Assembly: GCA_003576975.1 (NCBI GenBank)
Contig: QEVD01000086.1
Location: 1-47,461 of the forward strand
Reading direction: 5' to 3'
Origin: Candidatus Zhuqueibacterota bacterium
GTDB lineage: Bacteria; Zhuqueibacterota; Zhuqueibacteria; Zhuqueibacterales; Zhuqueibacteraceae
DNA length: 47,461 nucleotides
Shown here one piece after another: positions 34,851 through 43,286 of this stretch. Under the pieces are notes generated by a model. The model had not been told where the DNA came from, did not search any database, and saw only the letters and a program-made list of their open reading frames with translations. Within the stretch, counting starts at the first letter, position 1. Each line of letters opens with the position of its first letter. A program made the translations under genes and the position numbers.

Positions 34851-35060
34851 TCATGGAACCGGATCGTAACCGCCGGCATGCCAGGGATGGCACCGCAGAA
34901 TGCGTTTTATGCCGAGATAAGTTCCCTTCCATGCCCCGTGCTTCGCGATGGCCTGGCAAGCATATTCTGAGCAAGTCGGATAATAACGGCAAGAAGGCGG
35001 GAGAAGGGGCGAAAGAAAACGCTGATACAGCCGGATTGTGAATACCAAAATCGTTTTCAT
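34851..35060 (-). CDS. yidD: Membrane protein insertion efficiency factor YidD
   Basis: This 69-residue protein carries the YidD signature [11 protein letters not shown] and the C-terminal [14 protein letters not shown]. YidD is a small membrane-associated factor that aids YidC-dependent insertion. ATG 35060 ([15 protein letters not shown]) is chosen because the longer frame overlaps rnpA. It lies 34 bases downstream of rnpA and 46 upstream of yidC, in the conventional order. Confidence 0.95.
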   Translation of the reverse strand: MKTILVFTIRLYQRFLSPLLPPSCRYYPTCSEYACQAIAKHGAWKGTYLGIKRILRCHPWHAGGYDPVP

Positions 35061-35094
35061 CGGAGGAACAACAGGACGGAGCCGGTGTGAAATT

Positions 35095-35451
35095 CTATCG
35101 CTGCACACTTTTTTTGGGAATGATTTTGCCCAGCCGTCGCATGTCCGCGCGCAACGCCGCGAAGCTCGCCTCAATCACCTTTTCGCTGCCGATAAAAACA
35201 ACTTCCGCGCCGCCTGTGAATTCATGCTTTTCGAGGCGATAGGCCTCGCGCAAGCGACGTTTAATCGAATTGCGCGTGACCGCGCTTTTGATGCGCCGGG
35301 CCGTCGCAAACGCTACGCGCCGGCGCTCAGCCGCGCGCCAAACAACATTAAAACATTTACCACGCTTGAATTGCCCGCTTTCAAACAACTCATGAAACAA
35401 CTTGTCGCCGCGCAGGATTTCCCGCTTGGGAAGATCATGCTTGCGGGTCAT
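35095..35451 (-). CDS. rnpA: Ribonuclease P protein component
   Basis: This small basic protein of 118 residues assists the RNase P RNA in maturing tRNA 5' ends. The hallmark RNA-binding stretch is present ([21 protein letters not shown]), preceded by [18 protein letters not shown]. The ATG at 35451 is chosen; a GTG at 35463 would overlap the rpmH stop. Its position next to rpmH confirms the call. Confidence 0.95.
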   Translation of the reverse strand: MTRKHDLPKREILRGDKLFHELFESGQFKRGKCFNVVWRAAERRRVAFATARRIKSAVTRNSIKRRLREAYRLEKHEFTGGAEVVFIGSEKVIEASFAALRADMRRLGKIIPKKSVQR

Positions 35452-35452
35452 C

Positions 35453-35687
<235 letters not shown>

Positions 35688-36084
35688 GCAGTTTTTCGGG
35701 CAAAAATCAAGCATCTCCCATGCCGCAAGCCGTTGGTAATACTGTGCCAACTACAAAGCCTGCCCAACCATTTTCGATCGGGTAGGCTCTATAAAAAACG
35801 TTCGCCTCAAGATGGACCAATTTTTGACGCTGCTCCTGCTACGGCTTGACAGTTGCATCAAAAATTCAAGAACTCTATGCCCCCATGTCTCAACAAAGTC
35901 GAATGAGGGCGTATACCGATTTTCAAACACGTTGAAAAGCAAAGCTCTTCGAGCAGCTTCAAACTCTGGCCACAAAAGCGGAAATCCCACAAAAGCAAAA
36001 AAGCTTCTTTTGTGGGATTTAGGTTTTGTAGACAAAAACTTGCAAAATTTTATTCGATGCTTGAAAAACTCGTCGCGCTCGAAC
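35688..36084. other. Non-coding region between rpmH promoter and RND pump
   Basis: No gene is supported here. A minus-strand frame at 35751-36035 is not protein-like in composition. An imperfect hairpin (35758-35787, GCCTGCCC with GGGTAGGC) and the stronger hairpin at 35982-36020 are present. No DnaA-box cluster or AT-rich unwinding element is evident, so this is not an obvious oriC. Confidence 0.5.
35982..36020. terminator. Hairpin downstream of the RND efflux gene
   Basis: AAATCCCACAAAAG and CTTTTGTGGGATTT form a perfect 14-bp stem around an 11-base A-rich loop, 65 bases after the pump gene's stop. It is a likely terminator and shares its core with the hairpin at 32921-32995. Confidence 0.72.
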
Positions 36085-39000
36085 TTACGCCACTTCTGTC
36101 CTTATTCCCTCAGTCATATGCTCAAATTTGCCGTTAGTTGCCGCGAACTTGCGCCGTGCCAATCTCACGCGCAAACCTTCGACATAGGTGTAAACGACCG
36201 GAACCAAGACCAGCGTCAGAAGCGTCGAGCTGATCAATGCGCCGATCACGGCAATCGCCATGCTTTGACGAATCTCCGAACCCGCGCCCAACGCCATGGC
36301 CAGCGGCATCATGCCGAGCACCATAGTCAGCGTGGTCATGAGAATCGGGCGCAGGCGAGTAAATCCGGCTTCGAGCAAAGCCTCGCGCACAGACAAACCG
36401 CGGCTGCGCTGATCATTCGCACGATCGACCAGCAAGATGGCATTTTTTGTCACCAAACCCATGGAGAGCAACAAACCAATCATCGAAAACATATTCAGCG
36501 TTTGGCCGGTAAGCGCGAGCGCCGTGAGGCTGCCCACCAGCGCCACCGGAATCGAGAACATAATCGTAAACGGGTGAGCATAGCTTTCAAACAATGCCAC
36601 CATAATCATGTAGACAAATAACGCGGCGAACATGATCGCGATCATCATGTCGCGAAACATATCCTGCATGTTTTGCACATCGCCGGCATAAGCAATGGTC
36701 ACGCCCGGCGGCAGCTCGATATCAGCGCCGCGCGCTTGAATCGCTTGCGTGATTTGTCCGAGCGGCGCTTCACCACTGAGTTGTGAAGAGACCGTAATCA
36801 AGCGCTCGCGATCTTTGCGGCTGATCATCGTCGGGCCTTTGCCGTAATAAACCTCCGCAACCTGGCTGAGAAAGATGCGTTCGCCGCGGTAATTGACCAG
36901 CGTTACTTTTTCAACATCCGCGGGATTATTGCGATTCGTTTTTGCCAGCACCACCCGCGTGTCGAATTCGCTGTTGCCGTCCTTGAATTTTGTTGCGATG
37001 TCGCCTTCGAGCGCAGTACGCAGGGCCACGCCGATTTCTCCCAGCGTCAGGCCAAATTGCGCCGCGCGATCGCGATCAACTGAAACCTGGATTTCCGGCT
37101 GGCCCTCTTCCCATGAACTCTTCACGTCGCGCGTGCCCTTCACATTCGCCGTGATGTGCACGACTTGCTCGGCAACCTTTGCCAGCGTTTCAAGATCCGG
37201 CCCCTTAACCTCGATTTGCAAAGGCGCTTCTTGCGCAGCGCCAAACATGCTGATCGGGCTCATGCGCACTTGCAAGCCGGGAATTTTTGCTGCGTGCTGC
37301 GCGATAATATTCATGACTTCTGCCGTGCTGCGCTCGCGCTCACGCTTCTCCTTGAGCGTCACTGCAATTTGCGCCACGTTCGGGCGCTTCGCGCTGGTCC
37401 ATTCGTTTTGGGATTTGCCCACGGTGGCAAGATAACGCATCACCTCCGGCAAATTTGCCAGCATGCTTTCAACGCGCTGGGTGGCGTTGTCCGTGAGATC
37501 CAGCGCCGTGCCAATCGGCATTTCAAGGTTAATGGCAAACTCGCCGCGATCAGCCTCACTCATAAACTCGCTGCCCACCAAACCCAGCGGCACCAGCGTC
37601 AAACTCGCGATCAACAAAACAAAACTTGTCGCGACAATGGTTTTGCGGTGATCAAGACTCCACGCCAACAAATGGCGATAGCGTTCATTCAATTTATCCT
37701 GCCAGGCCTCGAACTTGTCGATCATGTTGTGCAACCAGCGCCAGCGGAACGTTGTGCGGCCGGCACGTGACCACTTGGAAGCCAGCATCGGTGTGAGAGT
37801 AAACGAAACGAACAGCGAAAGCAGCGTGCTCACCACGATGGTCAACCCGAACTCTTTGAAAATTTTTCCCACGATGCCGCCGATCAAAGCAATCGGCAGA
37901 AACACCACGACATCCACCAGCGTGATCGCCATGGCGGCAAAGCCAATTTCGTTGCGTCCCCGGAGCGCGGCAACTTTAGGCTCTTCGCCATGCTCGAGGT
38001 GGCGATGAATATTCTCCAGCACAACAATGGAATCATCCACCAGAATGCCGATCACCAGAGCCAGGGCCATCAACGACACCAGGTTGATGGTAAAGCCGAA
38101 GATCTGCATCATGATGAAGGTGGTCACCAAACTCGTCGGAATGGAGAGCAGCACGATAAACGAGTTGCGGAAACTGTGCAGGAAGACGAATAAAACCAGA
38201 GCCACCATCAACACCGCCAAGCCGAGATCGCGCTTGACTTCATCAACAGAGTGCAAAGTGAATTGCGTGATGTCTTGTGCGACTTCGAAGTGAATATCGC
38301 CCCGTTGTTCGGCTTCGATTTTAACCAGTTCTTCCCGCACGCGCTGCGCAACTTGCACAGAGTTGGAGCCGGATTGGCGCTGCAAATACAAACCGATTGC
38401 CGGCTCGCCGTTCAGGCGGGTGTAGGTGACATCTTCGTTATAGGTATCGAGCACGGTGGCAACATCGCGTAAATAGATTTTGCTGTCGCCTTGCGCTGCC
38501 AGCACGATGCTATTCATCGCTTCCGGAGATTTGAACTGGCCGGCGACACGCACAATGTACTGGCTCTCGGGAGAATTGATTTTTCCAGTGGGGAAATCAA
38601 GATTCTCGCGTTGCAGCGCCTGGCTCACCTGCACAATCGAAAGGTTGTAAGCGCGCAAGCGATCGTTGTCAACTTCGATACGGATTTCACGCACCAGGCC
38701 GCCCACGATTTCCACGCTCGACACGCCCGGCAATTGCTCAAGTCGCTGCGCCACGTGTTCATCTGCGAATTGATGCAACGCGCGCGCGTCCGAATTCACG
38801 CCGCTCATCGCAATGCGCACAATGGGGAAATCGTTAATGTCGGATTTCGTCACCGTCGGCGTGTAGATTTCCTTGGGCAAATCCGCACGCACGCCGTCAA
38901 CTTTGCGTTGCACTTCATTCGTTGCAACTTCGACATCCGTGGTGAAGGAAAACTCCGCCAGCAGCACGGAGATATTCTCATTCGAAAAAGAACGAATATG

Positions 39001-39234
39001 TTTCAAGCCGTTGAGACTGGAGAGCGCCTCCTCGATCGGCTTGGAAACCGCGCTTTCAACTTCTTTCGGCCCGGCGCCGGGATAGATGGTCACGATCGAA
39101 ACCATCGGCCAATCCATCTTGGGCAGCAAATCGACGCCCATCTGCGAGTAGGCAAAAATGCCGAGCGCTGCCAGCGCGGTGAAGATCATTGTGATAAAGG
39201 CCGACCGTTTGATCGAGACTTCGGTGATTGACAT
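36085..39234 (-). CDS. RND multidrug efflux permease (HAE1-type)
   Basis: This 1049-residue inner-membrane pump matches AcrB/MexB relatives in length and layout: an N-terminal helix (IKRSAFITMIFTALAALGIFAYSQMG), two large periplasmic loops and two sets of transmembrane helices. The family signature GILVDDSIVVLENIHRH and the second-half counterpart GLVTKNAILLVDRANDQR, with acidic residues of the proton relay, are visible. Energised by the proton gradient, it expels drugs or other amphiphiles. AAGG lies seven bases before the ATG. It is the last gene of a tolC-adaptor-pump set, presumably controlled by the PadR gene. Confidence 0.96.
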   Translation of the reverse strand: MSITEVSIKRSAFITMIFTALAALGIFAYSQMGVDLLPKMDWPMVSIVTIYPGAGPKEVESAVSKPIEEALSSLNGLKHIRSFSNENISVLLAEFSFTTDVEVATNEVQRKVDGVRADLPKEIYTPTVTKSDINDFPIVRIAMSGVNSDARALHQFADEHVAQRLEQLPGVSSVEIVGGLVREIRIEVDNDRLRAYNLSIVQVSQALQRENLDFPTGKINSPESQYIVRVAGQFKSPEAMNSIVLAAQGDSKIYLRDVATVLDTYNEDVTYTRLNGEPAIGLYLQRQSGSNSVQVAQRVREELVKIEAEQRGDIHFEVAQDITQFTLHSVDEVKRDLGLAVLMVALVLFVFLHSFRNSFIVLLSIPTSLVTTFIMMQIFGFTINLVSLMALALVIGILVDDSIVVLENIHRHLEHGEEPKVAALRGRNEIGFAAMAITLVDVVVFLPIALIGGIVGKIFKEFGLTIVVSTLLSLFVSFTLTPMLASKWSRAGRTTFRWRWLHNMIDKFEAWQDKLNERYRHLLAWSLDHRKTIVATSFVLLIASLTLVPLGLVGSEFMSEADRGEFAINLEMPIGTALDLTDNATQRVESMLANLPEVMRYLATVGKSQNEWTSAKRPNVAQIAVTLKEKRERERSTAEVMNIIAQHAAKIPGLQVRMSPISMFGAAQEAPLQIEVKGPDLETLAKVAEQVVHITANVKGTRDVKSSWEEGQPEIQVSVDRDRAAQFGLTLGEIGVALRTALEGDIATKFKDGNSEFDTRVVLAKTNRNNPADVEKVTLVNYRGERIFLSQVAEVYYGKGPTMISRKDRERLITVSSQLSGEAPLGQITQAIQARGADIELPPGVTIAYAGDVQNMQDMFRDMMIAIMFAALFVYMIMVALFESYAHPFTIMFSIPVALVGSLTALALTGQTLNMFSMIGLLLSMGLVTKNAILLVDRANDQRSRGLSVREALLEAGFTRLRPILMTTLTMVLGMMPLAMALGAGSEIRQSMAIAVIGALISSTLLTLVLVPVVYTYVEGLRVRLARRKFAATNGKFEHMTEGIRTEVA

Positions 39235-39346
39235 ATGTATGCCTTGAATCTATGCTTTGGAATTTCTATTCACGTGATACGTAACCGGCTGTTGCCGGTC
39301 GCTGGCTGCTTGTTCTCTGAAGCCACCAGCAACAAGTTACCGATAA

Positions 39347-40432
39347 CTAATTTTCTACAACAACTCTTGCGCCATCAGACAACCTCTGTTGCCCGGAAAC
39401 CACCAACTTCGCGCCCGCTTCGAGGCCGCCAACAATTTGCGTCTGATCGTTCTGTTGTATCCCAACTTGCACCGCTGCACGTTTCGCAACTCCGCTTTCT
39501 TCGATAAACACATAGCTGCCGGAAGGATCCGTCAACACTGCTGAACTCGGAACGACCAATGCCGCTTCCGCCTTTGCCACTTGCACGAACGCCCGGCCAA
39601 ACATGCCGCTTTTCAACGATTCTTGCGCATCATTCGGCACGAGAATCTCGACCGGATACGTGCGTTCGCTGTTGGCCTTCTGCGCCACGGAAATAACCTT
39701 GCCGGTGAATCTCTGCTGCGGCAATGCATCGGCAATCACTTCGGCCGTCTGTCCGCTGCGCAGTAATGCAATCTCACTCTCCGTCACGCTGGTTTTCAAT
39801 TTCATCTGACGGCCATCCACGATGACGCCGATTTTGTCGCCCGGCATCACCATCGCCGCTTGATCGACATAGCGATCGGCCAGACGTCCGGCAAGCGGCG
39901 CTTTGATGAAAGAATCATCAAACTGGCGTTGCGCCAATTTCAGGGCCGCTTCTGCGCTTTTGAGCTGCGCTTCGGCGGCGCGCTCGGCCAGGCGCGCGCT
40001 TTCGATTACGCTTTGCGTGGTAATTTGCTGTTTAAACAGCTCCTCGTAGCGCTCTAAATCCTTTTGGGCTTTATCGTGATTGGTTTGCGCAGTGAGCAAT
40101 TGCGCTTTCGCCTGTTCCAAGGCAACTCGCTTCAAATCATTCTCGATTTGCACAATGGTTTGACCCTGCTTCAGCCAGTCGCCCACCTGCGCACGCACGG
40201 CCACCACGGTTCCGTTGGTTTCGGAAATGACCGTGGCCTCGTTTTCTCCCACGAGCGTGCCGGAGACGGTCAGCGTTTGCGCTATCTCTGCCGGCGCCAG
40301 CACTTGAATTTTGACTGCTAGCGGCAGCGCCGCAGCAGGCTTATCAGATTTGTCATTCGACCAGCGGCTCCACGCCGCGAAGCTGATCAGTGCGGTGGCA
40401 AACAGCAGTCCGAGAACTATCTTCGATTTCAT
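39347..40432 (-). CDS. RND efflux periplasmic adaptor (membrane fusion protein)
   Basis: This 361-residue HlyD/AcrA-type adaptor has an N-terminal membrane anchor (LGLLFATALISFAAW), a lipoyl/biotinyl half (SGTLVGENEATVISETNGTV) and a coiled-coil hairpin rich in Ala/Gln/Glu. The second lipoyl half (APLAGRLADRYVDQ) and the beta-barrel/membrane-proximal domains follow. It links the RND pump to the TolC channel. AAAGGA precedes the ATG by about five bases. The neighbours are tolC upstream and the pump 112 bases downstream. Confidence 0.94.
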   Translation of the reverse strand: MKSKIVLGLLFATALISFAAWSRWSNDKSDKPAAALPLAVKIQVLAPAEIAQTLTVSGTLVGENEATVISETNGTVVAVRAQVGDWLKQGQTIVQIENDLKRVALEQAKAQLLTAQTNHDKAQKDLERYEELFKQQITTQSVIESARLAERAAEAQLKSAEAALKLAQRQFDDSFIKAPLAGRLADRYVDQAAMVMPGDKIGVIVDGRQMKLKTSVTESEIALLRSGQTAEVIADALPQQRFTGKVISVAQKANSERTYPVEILVPNDAQESLKSGMFGRAFVQVAKAEAALVVPSSAVLTDPSGSYVFIEESGVAKRAAVQVGIQQNDQTQIVGGLEAGAKLVVSGQQRLSDGARVVVEN

Positions 40433-40647
40433 AAAATCCTTTCAACTCAATTATCAATGACAAAAACTCAAAAAATCTAACTCTCTGTCTGCTTCTCTCG
40501 CTTATAGCATCTTTCAAATGCGTGTGCAGGAGTCGTAGTCTTGCCCCCTTGTGGGGCACTGTCGCAACTGTGAGTTTAGTGGCTTCGACAGCCGCCCACG
40601 AAAAACCGCTATAAAAACGCCTTATAAATAACATACCCATTTTCTAC

Positions 40648-40707
40648 AACCGCTAATAAACGCGAATGTACGCTAATATATTTCTAATTCGCGTTCATTC
40701 GCGGTTT
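40648..40707. repeat. Dispersed CGCGAAT inverted repeat
   Basis: CCGCTAATAAACGCGAATG on one side and ATTCGCGTTCATTCGCGG on the other pair imperfectly around an A/T-rich centre. I recognise it as a common short repeat type of environmental genomes. It lies in the 316-base gap between tolC and the adaptor gene, which otherwise holds no gene. Confidence 0.55.
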
Positions 40708-40748
40708 GAGATATGGGAAAGTTATTTAATTTTGATTCCTTAACTCGT

Positions 40749-42161
40749 TCACCTGCCCAACACACCCATCGCCCGCGCCAACTGGGCTTTGGCCAGGAAG
40801 AAATCATAACGCGCGTCGATGCGGCTGGCTTTGGCGGCTTGCGCAGAGACTTCCGCATCAATTACATCGAGACTTGAAAGCAGGCCGACCTGATAAGAAT
40901 TGTTCACGATGCGCAAATTTTCGTTGGCTTCTTCCACCGCTTTTTCGGTAATCACCATGCGCTTCTCGGCTGCGCCCAAATTCAACGACGCCTGCTTCAC
41001 CTGCAACTGCAACACGCGCACAAAATCATCTTCCATCTTGCGCACTTGCTGAAGGGTCTCGCGCTGCTGCTGCAATCCGGCATAATTCTGGAAGCTGTTG
41101 AACACCGGAAAACTTGCAGCAATTCCCAACGACCAGCTCTTGATGCTGTCGAAAGCCCAGGTGTCATTTGCTTCCCAGGAGTAATTGTACGCCAGACTCA
41201 CCTTCGGCAGAAAGCCCGAGCGCGCTACGCCCACTGCCGCTTGCTGCGCGGAGACGTTCGATTTCATTACTTGCACGCCGGGGTTGCGGCGCAAGGCAAT
41301 TTCGGTTTGTTCTTCCAGCGTGCGCGGCGCGGTCCAGCCAAAATCTTCCACCGGCTTCAGCGTCGCTTCTTTTTCAAGATTGAGACCCATCACTTGATTG
41401 AGGCCGGCGCGGCTGAGTTCGAGATTATTCTGCGCCACCACCAAATTATTCTCGGCCGTGGCCAGCGCCACCTCGAAGCGCAAAACTTCATTGCGCGCGC
41501 GCAAACCGACTTCCAGCATCTTCTTGGAATTGGAAAGATGCTCTTGCGCCGAACGATGCGACTCTTCTGCCAGAGCCAACAACTCATGCGCTTTCAGCAC
41601 CTGAAAGTAAGCGTTGTGCGTTTGGAAAATGACGTCTTGGCGCGTTGCTTCAAGACCCGCCTGGCTGCGCACGTCGAGAGCCTGCGCCAGGCCCAGTTGT
41701 GAAGACAGAATGCCGCCGGTGAAAATCGGTTGCAGCACGGTTACCGAGGGGCCGTAGGAATTGCGCCATGCGCCCGGCCGCACATTGCGCCGCAATTCAT
41801 CCGGCAGAAACTGGCCATTGGCCGGATCATTGACGAAGTTGTAGAAGGCATTGGCGCGATCGAGCGTACCCTGATCCAAACGCGTATATTGCAGATTGAA
41901 ATTGACTTGCGGCAGATAGTCGAGATAGGCTTTCTTCACGCCCCATTGCGAAGCGCGCACGCCATTCGAAGCAGCCTGCAGCGACAGGTTGTTTTCCAGC
42001 GCGGTTTTCACGGCATCATCCAGCGTGAGAAACGCGCCGTTGGGCTTCGGCGAGGCTGCCGGCGTATTCATCGCCAAGATCGGTTCGGCGTCCTGCGCAA
42101 CCGCCGTTGAAACCGTCGCGGCAAGCATGAAAAAAAGAAAAATGCGCTTCAATGCGTACAT
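40749..42161 (-). CDS. TolC-family outer membrane efflux protein
   Basis: This 470-residue outer-membrane channel has a signal peptide (RIFLFFMLAATVSTAVAQ) followed by two homologous outer membrane efflux protein repeats. The characteristic LTLDDAVKTALENNLSLQ, the N-terminal beta-barrel segment PGAWRNSYGPSVTVLQPIF and the long helical coiled-coil regions (KAHELLALAEESHRSAQEHL, VEEANENLRIVNNSYQVGLLSSLDVIDA) are present. The ATG at 42161 is well supported by GGAGGA six bases upstream. It forms the exit duct of the RND pump encoded downstream. Confidence 0.94.
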   Translation of the reverse strand: MYALKRIFLFFMLAATVSTAVAQDAEPILAMNTPAASPKPNGAFLTLDDAVKTALENNLSLQAASNGVRASQWGVKKAYLDYLPQVNFNLQYTRLDQGTLDRANAFYNFVNDPANGQFLPDELRRNVRPGAWRNSYGPSVTVLQPIFTGGILSSQLGLAQALDVRSQAGLEATRQDVIFQTHNAYFQVLKAHELLALAEESHRSAQEHLSNSKKMLEVGLRARNEVLRFEVALATAENNLVVAQNNLELSRAGLNQVMGLNLEKEATLKPVEDFGWTAPRTLEEQTEIALRRNPGVQVMKSNVSAQQAAVGVARSGFLPKVSLAYNYSWEANDTWAFDSIKSWSLGIAASFPVFNSFQNYAGLQQQRETLQQVRKMEDDFVRVLQLQVKQASLNLGAAEKRMVITEKAVEEANENLRIVNNSYQVGLLSSLDVIDAEVSAQAAKASRIDARYDFFLAKAQLARAMGVLGR

Positions 42162-42294
42162 AAATTTTCCTCCGTTAGCTTGTATGTCTGTCATGATTGT
42201 TTGCAATCTTAACACTGCTGTTTCGTACTGCAAAAACCTTTTGGCTGTTTTCTGCGTTACAAAGAAAGTCAAGTGCCGCCTGGGCTCAATCGCG

Positions 42295-42915
42295 TCATGC
42301 CGCTTTCGTTGACAGCGCGCGCGTCGAGGCCTCGTGTGCTTTTTGATGCTTTAGCTTCAACTCGGGCGGCCAGGCGAGACCCCAGTGCGGTTCTGCCTGC
42401 ACTTGCGCGGTAAGTTGATCGAGCCATTCCAATTCCAATTTCATGTGTTTGTGCGCGTTTTCGATCAACAAAAACCAATTGAAGGGAATCTGCTCTTTCA
42501 GTTTGATCAGATGATCGTGCAAATCGAGATCACATTGCGTCAGTTTTTCGCGGCGATACTGCAACGCGGCCAGCACGCGCTCGCGCGGCGCGCCTTGAAT
42601 GAAGGCCACGCCCAGGCCAAACGGCCATTCCGGCCGGTCGTCTTCGCGCAGAAAATATTCGACCATGTCGCTCAATCCGCTGCGGCCTTTCTCGGTGATC
42701 GAATAAACCGTGCGCTCCGGCGTATTGCCCACTTTTTCCTTTTCGGATTTGATCAACCCGCCCTCTTCTAGTCGCGTGAGCGTGGTGTAAATCGACGCCA
42801 GTTTGATCTTTGCCCAATAATCCATCTCGCGTCGCGTGATCTCCTGATGAATTTGATACCCGTGCATGGGAGATTCCGACAACAGCCCGAGAATGGCAAT
42901 TTCATTTTTTGACAT
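42295..42915 (-). CDS. PadR-family transcriptional regulator
   Basis: This 206-residue repressor has an N-terminal PadR winged helix: IAILGLLSESPMHGYQIHQEI, the recognition region KLASIYTTLTRLEEGGLI, and SITEKGRSGLSDM at the wing. A long C-terminal helical dimerisation domain follows (DHLIKLKEQIPFNWFLLIENAHKHMKLELEWLDQL). PadR proteins commonly sense phenolics or drugs and control adjacent efflux genes, which matches the downstream tolC-adaptor-pump operon. Two adjacent ATGs exist; the second (42915) has ideal spacing from the AGGAG. Confidence 0.9.
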   Translation of the reverse strand: MSKNEIAILGLLSESPMHGYQIHQEITRREMDYWAKIKLASIYTTLTRLEEGGLIKSEKEKVGNTPERTVYSITEKGRSGLSDMVEYFLREDDRPEWPFGLGVAFIQGAPRERVLAALQYRREKLTQCDLDLHDHLIKLKEQIPFNWFLLIENAHKHMKLELEWLDQLTAQVQAEPHWGLAWPPELKLKHQKAHEASTRALSTKAA

Positions 42916-42948
42916 CATGACTCCTGGTTAAAAATTGTTTGAGCTTTT

Positions 42949-42969
42949 ACTATTACAGAATAGAATAGT
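42949..42969. promoter_or_regulatory. Inverted repeat upstream of padR, candidate operator
   Basis: ACTATT and AATAGT flank a 9-base centre, 34 bases before the padR start, the location expected for autoregulation. The flanking DNA is A/T-rich. Confidence 0.5.
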
Positions 42970-43145
42970 TTCGTTAAGAGTAAATTAAATTTTATAATAA
43001 CTTTTGCACACCTTCATTGCTACGAATTCTCTCTATATGTATTTGAAATTTTTGAAATTGAGATAGCCTAATATGAAGGACAACGTACTACTCAAAGACA
43101 GAATGGCATCTTAAAAAGGAAGGGGAATCGAGGCAGATTGAAACC

Positions 43146-43197
43146 AAACCGCCCAGGAGCTATGGCTGACAATAAATCAGCTCCCGGGCGGCGGTTT
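43146..43197 (-). terminator. Hairpin terminator after the LamG protein gene
   Basis: CCGCCCAGGAGCT pairs with AGCTCCCGGGCGG (one mismatch), extended by AAACCG/CGGTTT flanks. It lies about 90 bases beyond the stop of the large secreted protein gene, followed in that direction by GGTTTGGTTT. It may equally be a repeat. Confidence 0.65.
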
Positions 43198-43286
43198 AAC
43201 GGCCACGTTTGAGAGAAGGATGGTATCTCATACTCCGGGTCGCACTCAAGCGATCTCGAAAATAGAAAGAGGTGTCAAAAGCCGGG

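Noticed and set aside
38491-39231. 246-residue plus-strand open frame
   Set aside because: It is antisense to the RND pump gene, whose protein is unambiguous.
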